Positions 43,216 through 52,923 of a stretch of 64,000 bases of DNA are shown piece by piece. The number at the start of each line of letters is the position of its first letter. Within the stretch, counting starts at the first letter, position 1. The notes beneath the pieces are model-generated. The model did no database searches, was not told where the DNA came from, and was given only the letters and a program-made list of their open reading frames with translations. The stretch lies in contig CAZGHI010000009.1 of NCBI GenBank assembly GCA_964525565.1, positions 1 to 64,000 of the forward strand, read 5' to 3'. The position numbers and the translations under genes are program-made. The DNA is from OLB6 sp964525565 (lineage in GTDB: Bacteria; Bacteroidota; Ignavibacteria; Kapaibacteriales; Kapaibacteriaceae).

Positions 43216-44553
43216 TTATCCCCCTTTTGTTACATCCCACGTTTCAATGGCCGAAACATGATGTTCCAGCGCCGACGTCAGTACGTCTGCCATTCCACTG
43301 CAACCAATAACCCACGAGGAAGGGTCAAAGTACTTCTGTTGCACGGCAAACACTTCGTCGGAGCTGATCGTTTGAAGATCGTGAACGTGCTGTTCAAAAA
43401 ATTGAAATGGCAGACTATATTGTAAACATTTTGATATCAATGCTGCTGTTTGCTGTGGCGTTTCGCTGTTGCGTGCAAACGAACCAAGAATAGTTTGTCG
43501 GGCAAGGTCCAGCTCATCCTCCGCAATAGGCTCAGTTCGCATACGGTTGAGCAGTGCAGCAATGGTATCAAGAGTATCGGCAGTAAACTCGTTGCCAACA
43601 TTGGTCATCAGATCTATGTGATGCGCTTTCGGTTGCATCGTAATAGTAGCATATGCACCGTAGGTATAGGCCTTTTCTTCACGCAGAGTAGCGAACATCC
43701 TGGCTAGAGTAGATCCTCCCAACACACTCGTGGCCAGACGCAAAGCGGTATAATCAGGGTGCTGATACGATACGGCCGGCAGACTTATACGCAGTGCGCT
43801 CTGTACGGCTTCCGGATGGAGTGCGATCTCGGCTACTGAAGTGCGTGGCTGTGCCATCGGAACGTTATCAAAAAACGACGGAGCACTCATCGTTGCCACA
43901 AGATCTTCGGCAAGGGGCAAAAGAACATCGCCGGACACGTTACCAGCGGCTATAAGGTACCGTGGCGAGGCCAGCATACGTTGATGGGCTTCTACAACAT
44001 ATTCGGCAGACATGGACAGCATTGATTCTATTGTGCCTCGGCGGCGTATGCGATAAGGATGACCTGGGAAACAAAGATGATTACATGCCTGGTTGGCCAG
44101 CCAATCAGGATCGCGCTCATTCATCTGTAATTCGGAGATCCATCGGTCGCGTAATAGCTCAAGCTCACGGTTGTCAAAACGAGGTGAACTGATGCTCTCA
44201 CTCATCAATTCAATGGTGGAGCGTAGGTGTTTTGCCAGGCACAAGGAGGTAACCGAAAACGTATGGTATCCGGCTTGCGCGGTAATGTAGCTACCCTTCG
44301 ACTCGACTTCCTCATCCCATTCTTCCGGAGAGAGTCGCCTGGTCCCTCTTGTGAGCAGCCCTGCCGCAAATGCAGTGCTCCCAGGATAACGATCGTGGGC
44401 GCTACCGGTACCGGAACAAAACGTCACCGTTGCAAGATCGTCACCGGGTCGCATGATGATGTACACCGTGGTTCCGTCGGATAAAACGTGCTCTTCAACA
44501 GGGGGCAAATGAAAGCTCAGTGGAGTCGCTGATAGCGGAGGCGTTGTGTGCAT
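43216..44553 (-). CDS. M16-family peptidase-like protein without zinc motif
   Basis: A 445-residue protein with the two-domain M16 (insulinase/mitochondrial-processing-peptidase) pattern, including the C-terminal signature GGSTLARMFATLREEKAYTYGAYA. The usual HxxEH zinc motif of the first domain is replaced by STAFAAGLL, so it is probably the non-catalytic partner in a two-subunit complex or a structural homolog. No catalytic M16 gene is visible in the window. First gene of the run M16-DcuC-cysteine desulfurase-MoxR on the minus strand; divergent from the SDR at 44571. Confidence 0.78.
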   Translation of the reverse strand: MHTTPPLSATPLSFHLPPVEEHVLSDGTTVYIIMRPGDDLATVTFCSGTGSAHDRYPGSTAFAAGLLTRGTRRLSPEEWDEEVESKGSYITAQAGYHTFSVTSLCLAKHLRSTIELMSESISSPRFDNRELELLRDRWISELQMNERDPDWLANQACNHLCFPGHPYRIRRRGTIESMLSMSAEYVVEAHQRMLASPRYLIAAGNVSGDVLLPLAEDLVATMSAPSFFDNVPMAQPRTSVAEIALHPEAVQSALRISLPAVSYQHPDYTALRLATSVLGGSTLARMFATLREEKAYTYGAYATITMQPKAHHIDLMTNVGNEFTADTLDTIAALLNRMRTEPIAEDELDLARQTILGSFARNSETPQQTAALISKCLQYSLPFQFFEQHVHDLQTISSDEVFAVQQKYFDPSSWVIGCSGMADVLTSALEHHVSAIETWDVTKGG

Positions 44554-44570
44554 TGGATAAATTTACCGGT

Positions 44571-45311
44571 ATGAATGGATCTATCGTTCTCGTTACCGGC
44601 GTTTCGTCGGGAATAGGTGCTGCATGCGTTGAACAATTTTTACAAGCGGGTGCTACCGTTATCGGTTGGGCGCGCCGTACACCACAGCACGTTGAACATC
44701 ATGCCAACTTCGTGTATCAGCAGGTTGACGTTCGCAATCGGGAACAGGTAAAACAGGCGTTGGAGCAGCTTCCGTCAACGCTTCACTCGATTGACATTCT
44801 TGTGAACAATGCCGGACTGTCTAGAGGCCTTAGCCCCTTGCACGAAGGGGATGTTGCAGACTGGGAAGAGATGATAGACACCAATCTTAAAGGATTGCTG
44901 TGGGTAACGAAAGAAATTCTGCCAAGCATGGTGGAAAGGGGCTCCGGAATGATTATCAACATTGCCTCCGTTGCCGGACGTCAGGCCTACCGCGGAGGAA
45001 ACGTGTACGGCGCTACCAAAGCAGCCGTTCGTATGCTCGGACAGAACATGCAGATAGACCTTAATGGCACCGGGGTACGCGTGTGCAACATCGATCCGGG
45101 CATGGTAGAAACCGAATTCAGTATTGTTCGCTTCCATGGTGATGAAGAACGCGCAAGCACTGTGTACAAAGGCCTGACCCCGCTCACTGCCAACGATGTT
45201 GCAGAGGTGGTCATGTTCGTTGCAACACGGCCACCACATGTTTCGGTTCACGACATATTGTTGATGCCAACCGACCAAGCTTCTGCAACCATTGCATACC
45301 GGAGAGACTAA
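44571..45311 (+). CDS. Short-chain dehydrogenase/reductase
   Basis: A 246-residue NAD(P)-dependent SDR: GVSSGIG nucleotide motif, NNAG, and catalytic YGATK (Tyr/Lys) with the Ser three residues from the IASVAG motif. Similar in length and C-terminal sequence to 3-hydroxy acid/serine dehydrogenases such as YdfG. ATG at 44571 matches the family start (MNGSIVLVTG). Divergent from M16. Confidence 0.88.
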   Translation: MNGSIVLVTGVSSGIGAACVEQFLQAGATVIGWARRTPQHVEHHANFVYQQVDVRNREQVKQALEQLPSTLHSIDILVNNAGLSRGLSPLHEGDVADWEEMIDTNLKGLLWVTKEILPSMVERGSGMIINIASVAGRQAYRGGNVYGATKAAVRMLGQNMQIDLNGTGVRVCNIDPGMVETEFSIVRFHGDEERASTVYKGLTPLTANDVAEVVMFVATRPPHVSVHDILLMPTDQASATIAYRRD

Positions 45312-45312
45312 T

Positions 45313-45585
45313 ATGGGCACCGTGCTTTTTATTGTTCGCGGCAACGTACAAGGCGTAGGCTTCCGACGTTTTGTTTTACATCACGCAAATCGTCTCGGTT
45401 TAGCCGGCATCGTAACAAATCTGGATGATGGTTCTGTAGAGTGCATAGCTCAAGGCAATACAGATGCCTTAACAGAGCTCGAAACATTACTTCGCCAGGG
45501 ACCCATGCATAGCACCGTAGAATCTGTTGATTGTACGGATCTCGAAACAACATCTCGTAGATATTCTGGATTTCGCATCGTATGA
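45313..45585 (+). CDS. acyP: Acylphosphatase
   Basis: A 90-residue acylphosphatase hydrolysing acylphosphates. The active-site GNVQGVGFRRF (Arg and phosphate loop) and conserved Asn in VTNLDDGSVE are present. Starts 1 bp after the SDR stop and overlaps the next SDR by 4 bp (ATGA). Confidence 0.93.
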   Translation: MGTVLFIVRGNVQGVGFRRFVLHHANRLGLAGIVTNLDDGSVECIAQGNTDALTELETLLRQGPMHSTVESVDCTDLETTSRRYSGFRIV

Positions 45586-46436
45586 ACATACTTATCACCG
45601 GCGCATCCTCCGGCATTGGCGCAGCACTCGCTTTTTTGTTGGCAACTCCGAACAACACTCTCATGCTTATTGCTCGAAGAGCAGACCGTTTGGCCACGGT
45701 TACAGCAGACGCAACAGCCAAAGGAGCCGTTGTTCATCAGGTACTTGCCGACCTAGAGCATGAGAGCGAATGTCTCCGCGTTGCGGAGATTGCCCAAGGT
45801 TCGATGAGCCACGTTGATTGGGTTATACACAATGCCGGACGCGGCCACTACAGCGCTGTACAGCACACTACAACGCAAACATGGAGAACGATGTTCGCGT
45901 TGAATGTTGATGCACCGTTCTTTCTCACGCGGGCATTGCTTCCAGGGATGCTTGATCGCAATAGTGGACATCACGTGTACGTGAGTAGCATGGCAGGAAA
46001 AATCGGTTATCCGTATAACGCTGCCTACGTTGCAGCGAAACACGCACTCGTTGGCTTTGTAGCCGGACTCCGGGCCGAACTACTCCACACCAACGTTCTT
46101 GCTACTGTTGTCTGCCCCTCGGGTGTAGCAAGTGAATGGGGGGGGGTAACAGACGGAGGTTCGATCAACGATCTCTATGCAGCAGCGATACCAAAATCAC
46201 GTGCCATTGCAAAAGAGCAAGGTTTACGACTTGCTCCGCTAAAGAAGCTTATCTCTTCAGAATCGGCTGCCTTGATCATTGCAGATGTGTTGCACCACGG
46301 ACGAAGCAACGATGTCTATACACACGAAGGTACCATGGAGCTGGCAGTGCAAGCAAACACAGCACGAACTGACCAGGAGGAGCACCATCGAGCCTTGTGG
46401 TTGGCGATGGCGGAGGTGTACAATGAACGGAAATGA
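45582..46436 (+). CDS. Short-chain dehydrogenase/reductase (second)
   Basis: A 284-residue SDR with GASSGIG, HNAG, SSMAGK and YVAAK motifs and a C-terminal extension of about 60 residues. G9 homopolymer at 46138-46146. Translationally coupled with acyP and with the DinB-like gene. Substrate unknown. Confidence 0.87.
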   Translation: MNILITGASSGIGAALAFLLATPNNTLMLIARRADRLATVTADATAKGAVVHQVLADLEHESECLRVAEIAQGSMSHVDWVIHNAGRGHYSAVQHTTTQTWRTMFALNVDAPFFLTRALLPGMLDRNSGHHVYVSSMAGKIGYPYNAAYVAAKHALVGFVAGLRAELLHTNVLATVVCPSGVASEWGGVTDGGSINDLYAAAIPKSRAIAKEQGLRLAPLKKLISSESAALIIADVLHHGRSNDVYTHEGTMELAVQANTARTDQEEHHRALWLAMAEVYNERK

Positions 46437-46962
46437 TCTGGAGTTACTTCGATTTCCCATCGGACGTTATACGCCACATGCCGACGAGCCTGCCGAGTTT
46501 CAGCGCCGACTCCGTGATTTGCAGCACGCTCCTACTCTGCTCGAACATGCCGTTGTGGGTCTGAGCGCCGAGCATCTTGCACAACCATATCGGCCGGGCG
46601 GGTGGACCTTGCAACAAACTGTGCATCACGTTGCCGACAGCCACATGAACGCCTTCGTTCGGATGAAGATGGCCCTTACAATGGATCAACCTACCATAAC
46701 ACCATACGATCAGGATGCTTTTGTGAATAGTGCCGACGTAATGCAGGTACCCGTGAATCATAGTATCACTCTCTTGTACGCTCTTCATACGCGACTGGTG
46801 GAGCTTCTGGAGAACACCACACCTTCAGAACGCACACGCGCCGTGATTCACCCGGAGCATGAACGTCCACTAACGGTTTGGACCATGATGGGTATTTATG
46901 CATGGCACGGGAAACACCATGCCATGCAAATCGTACGGTGGCGCGAACGAAACGGCAAATAA
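46423..46962 (+). CDS. DinB/YfiT-type putative metal-dependent hydrolase
   Basis: A 179-residue four-helix-bundle protein of the BstA/YfiT group, with metal-ligand His pattern: PGGWTLQQTVHHVADSHMNAF and C-terminal WHGKHHAMQI. Member of a wide family that includes thiol transferases. ATG at 46423 overlaps the previous SDR by 14 bp. Confidence 0.82.
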   Translation: MNGNDLELLRFPIGRYTPHADEPAEFQRRLRDLQHAPTLLEHAVVGLSAEHLAQPYRPGGWTLQQTVHHVADSHMNAFVRMKMALTMDQPTITPYDQDAFVNSADVMQVPVNHSITLLYALHTRLVELLENTTPSERTRAVIHPEHERPLTVWTMMGIYAWHGKHHAMQIVRWRERNGK

Positions 46963-46964
46963 CA

Positions 46965-49436
46965 ATGCTCAAGGCAATACCAATTCTATTGTTGTGTTTG
47001 TTTCTGGCAATACAGCAAACCACTTCCGTGCGTGCACAACCACGTCCGACCGTTGCGCTAGTCCTTACCGGCGGAGGTGCGCGCGGCCTTGCTCAGATTG
47101 GAGTAATACGTGAGTTTGCCCGACAGGGAATTCACTTTGATGTTGTTATTGGAAGCAGCATAGGAGCCGTGATTGGCGGACTATACTCAGCCGGCTACAC
47201 GCCGGACGAACTCGACAGCATTTTCCGATCTATCAACTGGGAAAAAGCAACCTCGTTGCAGGATGATGCACGCCGTGAAACCATGTTTTATGCACAAAAG
47301 GCAGAAGGCGACAGGAGTCTATTTAAACTACGCTTTCGCGATTTTTCTTTTTTGCCACCTGAGTCGCTTGGCGGAAGCGCTGGTTTCGCAAGCATTCTAC
47401 AGGAGTTATTATGGCAAGCCCCCTACAATACCACCACCGACTTTGATTTGCTGCAGAGAAGGTTTCGTGCTGTTGCTACCAGTCTGAATAACGGACAGTG
47501 GATTGCTCTTCGGAACGGGAATCTGGCAACAGCAATACAGGCAAGTGCAACCTTTCCCTTGAGATATGCTCCTGTACGTATTGACACAAACGTGCTCGTC
47601 GATGGCGGGCTGGTTGCAAATATTCCAACGGAGGCTGCCAAGGAATTCTCTCCGGACGTAATCGTAGTTGTGAATACGGTTAGCACATATGTTCCACATA
47701 CCGAGCTGGTTGATGTACTCGATGTAGCAGACCAGGCACTGAACGCTGCTATGAAACAGGCGGACAGCGCACATCTTGCTCTGGCAGACGAGGTTGTTAC
47801 TCCGGATCTATCAGGCATTACAACTTTTGATTTCGACAAAGTGTCGGAAACAATCCAACAGGGAGAGCAAGCAGCACGTCAGGCTGCACCTCGCATCCGC
47901 GAAACAATTCATAGGGCACGCATACGAAAAATGCAATCGGACAGCCTTTTGACGTCGCAGCGTGTAGCCGACAGCATTCTCATGAACACCTTGGTGATGG
48001 CTGTGGATGCACCCTCTTCGTTACCGCTGTCTCGCTCCGAAGCCGTTAGCACCGTTCTAAACAGCATGATTGGAAGATCGTGGAGCGATGCCTTTGCGCG
48101 TTCGTTTGGTGCTGATCTCCTGCGTGCAATGCGCCGCGAACACTGGCAGTTTGCCTATATCCGGGCCATGGCATACGACAGCGCTAACAAGTCCGTAACC
48201 ATGGTTGTTGACCCCGGACATCTGAACAATGTTCGTATTGACGCGCAACGCCCCGTGCAGTACAGAGATGTAATACGAGAGTTTACAATCGAACCGGGAG
48301 ACGAAATCACCGTTGCTCACCTCCGAGAAATCAGCAACCGCCTTCGATCCAGCGAACTCTTTGCAAACGTTACTCTCGCAGTTGTTCCGGCATCCGACAG
48401 TGGGTTGGACATTGTTGTTGGTGCAGCCGACAGAGGGAACCAGCTCTTGAAAATTGGTGCCCGGGTAGATAACGAGCGTTATGCACAAGCAGGGTTTGAT
48501 TTCATTCATCAAAATCTTGGCAATACCGACTTACGCACAGGCATTCGCGGAGTAATCTCGCCACGTATTGGAGAAGCACAGCTCAACTTCGAAATGCCAC
48601 GCATCCTGGGGTCGCTCTGGACAGCCGGCCTTCGCGGGTATGCAAGCTTTCGGAATGTGTGGATATATCGGAGAACGGCATCATCAACGCGCACATTCGT
48701 AGATCGAGAGCGCATTGATGAGTTCTCGGAAGACAGAATCGGAGCTCGTCTAAGCGCTGGCAGACAGTTAGAACGTAACGGTGTAATACTTGGAGAGCTT
48801 CGGTATGAGTTTCAGCGATACCGCGACATCAATGCAACAAGCAACACACCATTACAACCAATCGCAACTGTACGTGGATTAATTCGCTGGGACGACCGCG
48901 ATAAAATCGGCTTCACACGATCCGGCCGCGTTATAGACTTATCGATGGAAACGAGTTTGTTTAGTATAGGAAACGGAGTCACGTTCACCAAGGCATTTGC
49001 ATACCTGAGCACTACTGTTCCAATTTCGACTCTAACGTTAACACCCAGTGTTCTCGTAGGTGCTGCCGATAAAACACTTCCTTTCCCCGAACTATTCTCT
49101 CTTGGCGGACAGGACATGTTTTTTGGAATGCGTGAAGACGAAGTACGTGGTCGGCAGGTTGTTGTTAGCAATGTGGAAGTACGCTATAGGTTACCCTTCG
49201 ATGTTCTGTTCCCAACGTATGCCAGTATTCGGTACGATCTCGGCGCAATCTGGCAAGAGCCTGAGCAGATTAAGTTCAGCGCGTTTCAGCATGGCATTGG
49301 AGTAACACTTGGACTTGACTCGCCGATTGGTCCCGTAAATCTGTCTGTTGGACGGAGATTCTTCTTCCTCAGTGACCCTCCAAGCGTTGCGTGGGGTCCG
49401 TTCCTGGGATACTTCGCCTTTGGTGTTCGACTCTAG
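46965..49436 (+). CDS. Patatin-like phospholipase with BamA/surface-antigen C-terminal barrel
   Basis: An 823-residue outer-membrane protein. Signal peptide ending SVRAQ; patatin domain about 30-330 with GGGARG oxyanion loop, GSSIG (nucleophile Ser) and DGG (catalytic Asp); then a POTRA-like linker and a barrel of about 400 residues with surface-antigen motifs such as GGQDMFFGMRE and ending GYFAFGVRL. This is the type Vd or PlpD-type layout, widely found in Bacteroidota. Starts 2 bp after the DinB-like gene. Lipase activity inferred from intact catalytic residues. Confidence 0.9.
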   Translation: MLKAIPILLLCLFLAIQQTTSVRAQPRPTVALVLTGGGARGLAQIGVIREFARQGIHFDVVIGSSIGAVIGGLYSAGYTPDELDSIFRSINWEKATSLQDDARRETMFYAQKAEGDRSLFKLRFRDFSFLPPESLGGSAGFASILQELLWQAPYNTTTDFDLLQRRFRAVATSLNNGQWIALRNGNLATAIQASATFPLRYAPVRIDTNVLVDGGLVANIPTEAAKEFSPDVIVVVNTVSTYVPHTELVDVLDVADQALNAAMKQADSAHLALADEVVTPDLSGITTFDFDKVSETIQQGEQAARQAAPRIRETIHRARIRKMQSDSLLTSQRVADSILMNTLVMAVDAPSSLPLSRSEAVSTVLNSMIGRSWSDAFARSFGADLLRAMRREHWQFAYIRAMAYDSANKSVTMVVDPGHLNNVRIDAQRPVQYRDVIREFTIEPGDEITVAHLREISNRLRSSELFANVTLAVVPASDSGLDIVVGAADRGNQLLKIGARVDNERYAQAGFDFIHQNLGNTDLRTGIRGVISPRIGEAQLNFEMPRILGSLWTAGLRGYASFRNVWIYRRTASSTRTFVDRERIDEFSEDRIGARLSAGRQLERNGVILGELRYEFQRYRDINATSNTPLQPIATVRGLIRWDDRDKIGFTRSGRVIDLSMETSLFSIGNGVTFTKAFAYLSTTVPISTLTLTPSVLVGAADKTLPFPELFSLGGQDMFFGMREDEVRGRQVVVSNVEVRYRLPFDVLFPTYASIRYDLGAIWQEPEQIKFSAFQHGIGVTLGLDSPIGPVNLSVGRRFFFLSDPPSVAWGPFLGYFAFGVRL

Positions 49437-49473
49437 TGCAATTACATGTTTACACAATCTGCGAATTTTGTAT

Positions 49474-49869
49474 ATGGGAGTCATACTCGATCGCATTGCA
49501 AACATTCTGCAATCCCGTGGTATTCGGCCACAACAGACCTTTTCATACACTGATATTCGTCAACCACTCGACGTTGATGTTGACGATACCGATCAGCAGT
49601 TGCGTAACGACATCGAGAATGCTGTTCGTCAATACAAGTCAGAGCTGCCAAGCGCTGTACAAGAGGCTATGGCAACTCTTGGTGTTGATCGCAATTCAAC
49701 AGCCGACCAACTGCGTTACGCTTTTAAATCGGCTATAAAGAAATGGCATCCGGACTTGTTCGTCAGTCACAGCCAATCGGAACAAGAAAACGCAGCCACG
49801 AAAACCAGAGAGATTACAGCCGCATACATACTGTTACAACAATACTTCAGTACCAGAAATACAAAGTAG
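49474..49869 (+). CDS. J-domain-like protein
   Basis: A 131-residue cytosolic protein whose C-terminal half is a J-domain: helices around the HPD motif at residues 92-94 (KKWHPDLF) and a following Gln/Glu-rich helix. The N-terminal 60 residues are unrelated. J-domains stimulate Hsp70 ATPase; no Hsp70 gene is nearby. ATG at 49474 chosen for the MGVILD N-terminus. Confidence 0.7.
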   Translation: MGVILDRIANILQSRGIRPQQTFSYTDIRQPLDVDVDDTDQQLRNDIENAVRQYKSELPSAVQEAMATLGVDRNSTADQLRYAFKSAIKKWHPDLFVSHSQSEQENAATKTREITAAYILLQQYFSTRNTK

Positions 49870-49894
49870 TCGCAATACACCAGGAGAAAAACAC

Positions 49895-50932
49895 ATGACA
49901 ATCTTCGAACGCATTATAGCACGTGAAATTCCATCTACAATTGAGTATGAAGACAATGATGTAATTGTTATTCGCGACATTGCCCCGGTAGCTCCTGTTC
50001 ATTTGCTCATCATTCCCAAAACTCCAATCTCCAGCATAAATGAGGTGCTCCCCGAACATCAGATGCTACTTGGCAAAATATTTCTTGTAGCAAAAGAAAT
50101 GGCGCAAAAATTTGGGATCGCTGAAGACGGCTATCGAATTGTAACAAACGTAAATGCCAACGCCGGCCAAACTGTATTCCATCTGCACTTTCACCTTCTG
50201 GGTGGTGAGAATCTTGGTGGGATGGTTGTTACCAGGACAAATCCCTCATCTGCCGACATTTTGTCAGCAAATAAGGATAAAACCGTTAAAAAACACACTC
50301 AAACAATTGTCCGCGACTCTGTGCTCTTCATTGTTGCGGCATGTGGTTTGGCGCTAGGTTTTAATACGATTAACGTACGACGGATACCCTGGATGAAGCC
50401 GCCAATTGAGCGCATTCAAGCAACGGATTCCATGCTGATTTTGCAAGATGCAGAAACTGACATAACAACAGGTGCGGAGCAAAACAACCCACCGGTAAAT
50501 ATTTCCGATAAAAAAAAACCAATACACGATGCGCAACCAAATCGCGTTTCCGGTGTTGATAGGGTGCCGGATAAACCCGACACAACAACTAAACGGAAAT
50601 CTGCGTTCACGCAACAGCCCGGTGTTGTGTTGGAGATTAATCTCGCACAGTTCGAGAAACTGTTGTCAAAACCGCATCTGCTGATTGATGCCCGCACACC
50701 GGAATCGTATGCAAAAGGGCACATCAGTAATGCAGTTAATGTTTACGGAGGTGAAGTAGAAAGCAAAATCCCCGAACTCATGAGCATTGCGCCAACCGAC
50801 AAGCCGATCCTTATCTACTGTGATGGTGGCGAATGTGAACTTAGCCACCACGTAGCTCACGTGTTAAAAACTCTGGGTTACGGCCCAATGTACATTTTCA
50901 CAGGTGGATGGGCAGAGTGGAGCAAACGGTAA
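49895..50932 (+). CDS. HIT-family hydrolase fused through a TM helix to a rhodanese domain
   Basis: A 345-residue fusion. Residues 1-112 form a HIT (histidine triad) nucleotide hydrolase with HLHFH at 96-100; residues about 141-157 a single membrane helix; about 165-240 a Pro/Thr-rich linker; about 245-345 a rhodanese domain with active-site CDGGEC. HIT proteins cleave phosphoramidate/adenylyl groups; the rhodanese transfers sulfur. With the TM helix, the HIT part stays on the cytoplasmic side while the rhodanese may face outside if inserted once; topology is inferred. The two domains are normally separate proteins. A GGAGA ribosome binding site precedes the ATG. Confidence 0.85.
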   Translation: MTIFERIIAREIPSTIEYEDNDVIVIRDIAPVAPVHLLIIPKTPISSINEVLPEHQMLLGKIFLVAKEMAQKFGIAEDGYRIVTNVNANAGQTVFHLHFHLLGGENLGGMVVTRTNPSSADILSANKDKTVKKHTQTIVRDSVLFIVAACGLALGFNTINVRRIPWMKPPIERIQATDSMLILQDAETDITTGAEQNNPPVNISDKKKPIHDAQPNRVSGVDRVPDKPDTTTKRKSAFTQQPGVVLEINLAQFEKLLSKPHLLIDARTPESYAKGHISNAVNVYGGEVESKIPELMSIAPTDKPILIYCDGGECELSHHVAHVLKTLGYGPMYIFTGGWAEWSKR

Positions 50933-50988
50933 GGTTGGAATAATAAGAACGAACGGTTAACAACGAAGACATTTAGTGAGGAACATAC

Positions 50989-52170
50989 GTGGCACTTGTA
51001 GGTCCAGAGATCATTGCACAACTAGAGAAACGATTTGGAATTGTTGGCGACAGTTTGCCAATGGTTCAAGCTATGAGTCGGCTAGTGCAGGTAGCACCAA
51101 CCGACCTTACAGTACTGATTACAGGCGAAACCGGAACCGGAAAAGAAGTTTTCGCACAGGCGTTGCATGCACTGAGCAGTAGAAAACGCTACCCATTTGT
51201 TGGTGTGAACTGCGGCGCAATCCCGGAAACATTGCTTGAAAGTGAATTGTTCGGAGCTGAGAAGGGGGCCTATACAGGCGCGGATGAAAAACGGAAAGGT
51301 TTTTTCGAAGCCGCCGACAAAGGGACAATATTCTTAGATGAAATCGGCGAAATGCCAATCGGCACACAGGTTAAGCTCCTGCGCATTTTAGAGAACGGCG
51401 AGTTTTCACGCCTTGGCTCGTCGTCCGTTCAACGAGTTGACGTCCGAGTGATTGCTGCAACGAATAGAGATCTGCTTTACGAGGTAAAACAAGGACGCTT
51501 TCGTCAGGATCTGTACTTCCGCCTGAACAGCGTACACATCGTTCTCCCCCCCCTCCGACAACACCCAACCGATATACCACTCTTAGTGGATTACTTTGCA
51601 AATAAGGTGGCGGCAAAAAACCAATTCGAGTATCACGGCATCGACGAGAATGCCCTTGCATTACTCGAAGCACAGCCCTGGCACGGCAACATCCGAGAGT
51701 TACGCAACGTTATAGAAACGGTAGTAACGTTAGAACGTGGCGCTCGCATCACTACAGCAATGCTGTCGCCATTTTTTTCACATGAGCCTGTAACCGAACC
51801 CAACCCTCATGCGTTGATTCGGTTGTCTGATGCATACCCCCCATTTGATCCCACGGAGAATAATATGTTATATCGCTCTGTAATACAATTGGCTGCTGAA
51901 GTAAACGAAATGAAGTCCGTTCTACGGAATCTTCTTTCGATGAAAGCAGAAAACACGCAGAGTTCTAATGGTAGTACTTCACAAAATTCTGATGCAGATT
52001 CCACGATTTCCGTTATTGACAACGCTGAATTGAATCTTGAGAAGATTGAGCGTACAGCTATTGCCATGGCACTACGGAAAACACATGGCCGTCGCAAAGA
52101 AGCCGCACAATTGCTTGGTATTAGCGAACGTACTCTGTATCGAAAGATAGACGAGTACGAGTTGAATTAA
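50989..52170 (+). CDS. Sigma-54-dependent transcription activator
   Basis: A 393-residue cytosolic activator: central AAA+ domain with GETGTGKE Walker A, ELFGAEKGAYTGA (the F of GAFTGA is Tyr), FLDEIGE, and a C-terminal Fis-type helix-turn-helix (GRRKEAAQLLGISERTLYRKI). It lacks an N-terminal response-regulator or sensor domain (only a short linker), so control may be by a partner or by level. Starts GTG after the HIT-rhodanese gene. A C8 tract lies at 51546-51553. Stop overlaps the convergent cyclase gene. Confidence 0.92.
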   Translation: MALVGPEIIAQLEKRFGIVGDSLPMVQAMSRLVQVAPTDLTVLITGETGTGKEVFAQALHALSSRKRYPFVGVNCGAIPETLLESELFGAEKGAYTGADEKRKGFFEAADKGTIFLDEIGEMPIGTQVKLLRILENGEFSRLGSSSVQRVDVRVIAATNRDLLYEVKQGRFRQDLYFRLNSVHIVLPPLRQHPTDIPLLVDYFANKVAAKNQFEYHGIDENALALLEAQPWHGNIRELRNVIETVVTLERGARITTAMLSPFFSHEPVTEPNPHALIRLSDAYPPFDPTENNMLYRSVIQLAAEVNEMKSVLRNLLSMKAENTQSSNGSTSQNSDADSTISVIDNAELNLEKIERTAIAMALRKTHGRRKEAAQLLGISERTLYRKIDEYELN

Positions 52171-52923
52171 TCTGCTTCACCGTCCCACGCAAACAAAATC
52201 ACTGTACTTGGAGAGGCATCCGTTTCTAACGGCGCAACTCCTATGGTGAGGGCGTATTCTCCATNNNNNNNNNNNNNNNNNNATGTACACCATTTCCGTG
52301 ATGGTACACTGGAAACGTGGGCTGTTTGGCCATTGCCAAAAAATGTGATGTGCCTCTAACGCGCCATTATCAAACTCCGGATCTACGCTTGGAACATCAA
52401 TGAGCAGGTGATGCACGTTAAGGTCCACCAGCAGTTGCATGGCCGCAGTACTCATGTACGGTGGCTGTGTGCCTGACCATCGGCGTGAGCGTTTATCCAC
52501 GCTGTTTGGCAGAGTTCGAACAATCACGGCGGATGAACTGCATGCATCCAACTTTTGCTCCAGCTCTCCTCGAGAAACGGAAAGCCCCCTTCCATCGTTG
52601 ATCGGTGTTACTGATACCAGGGTTGCCGTCATAATCGCCGGAAGCAAACATTCCGATAACTGATACTGCCTACCTGCAATGTGTCCGATGCACTCGGTAT
52701 GCGTGCCATTACCATGTGGAGCAAGGTGAACAACCTCACAGTTCACCGCACCTCCGTCCTCAACGCTTCCAATGAAACTTCCCATACGAAAGGGTTCGAA
52801 CGCAGGATCCGGAAGCCCGAATGCATTGACTGCCTGTGTTCTTCGGACGGGAATGCTAATTGGAATAGGCCGGGAGATATCCAGAGATCGCCTCTGACCA
52901 CCGACAGTAGCTGAAAGAATCAT
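52167..52923 (-). CDS. Cyclase-family (kynurenine-formamidase-like) hydrolase, interrupted by assembly gap
   Basis: A cyclase/arylformamidase-like protein of about 245 residues: metal-binding HGNGTHTECIGH, a Ser-rich middle and, on the 3' side of the gap, GEYALTIGVAPLETDASPS and FAWDGEAD before the stop at 52167. The reading frame is continuous only if the 18-N gap (52265-52282) is not a multiple of three in length, so the true gap size differs from the number of N. Substrate unknown. Convergent with the sigma-54 activator. Confidence 0.72.
52265..52282. other. Assembly gap of 18 N
   Basis: Undetermined bases inside the cyclase-family gene; flanking sequence reads in different frames if the length is taken literally. 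Confidence 0.99.
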
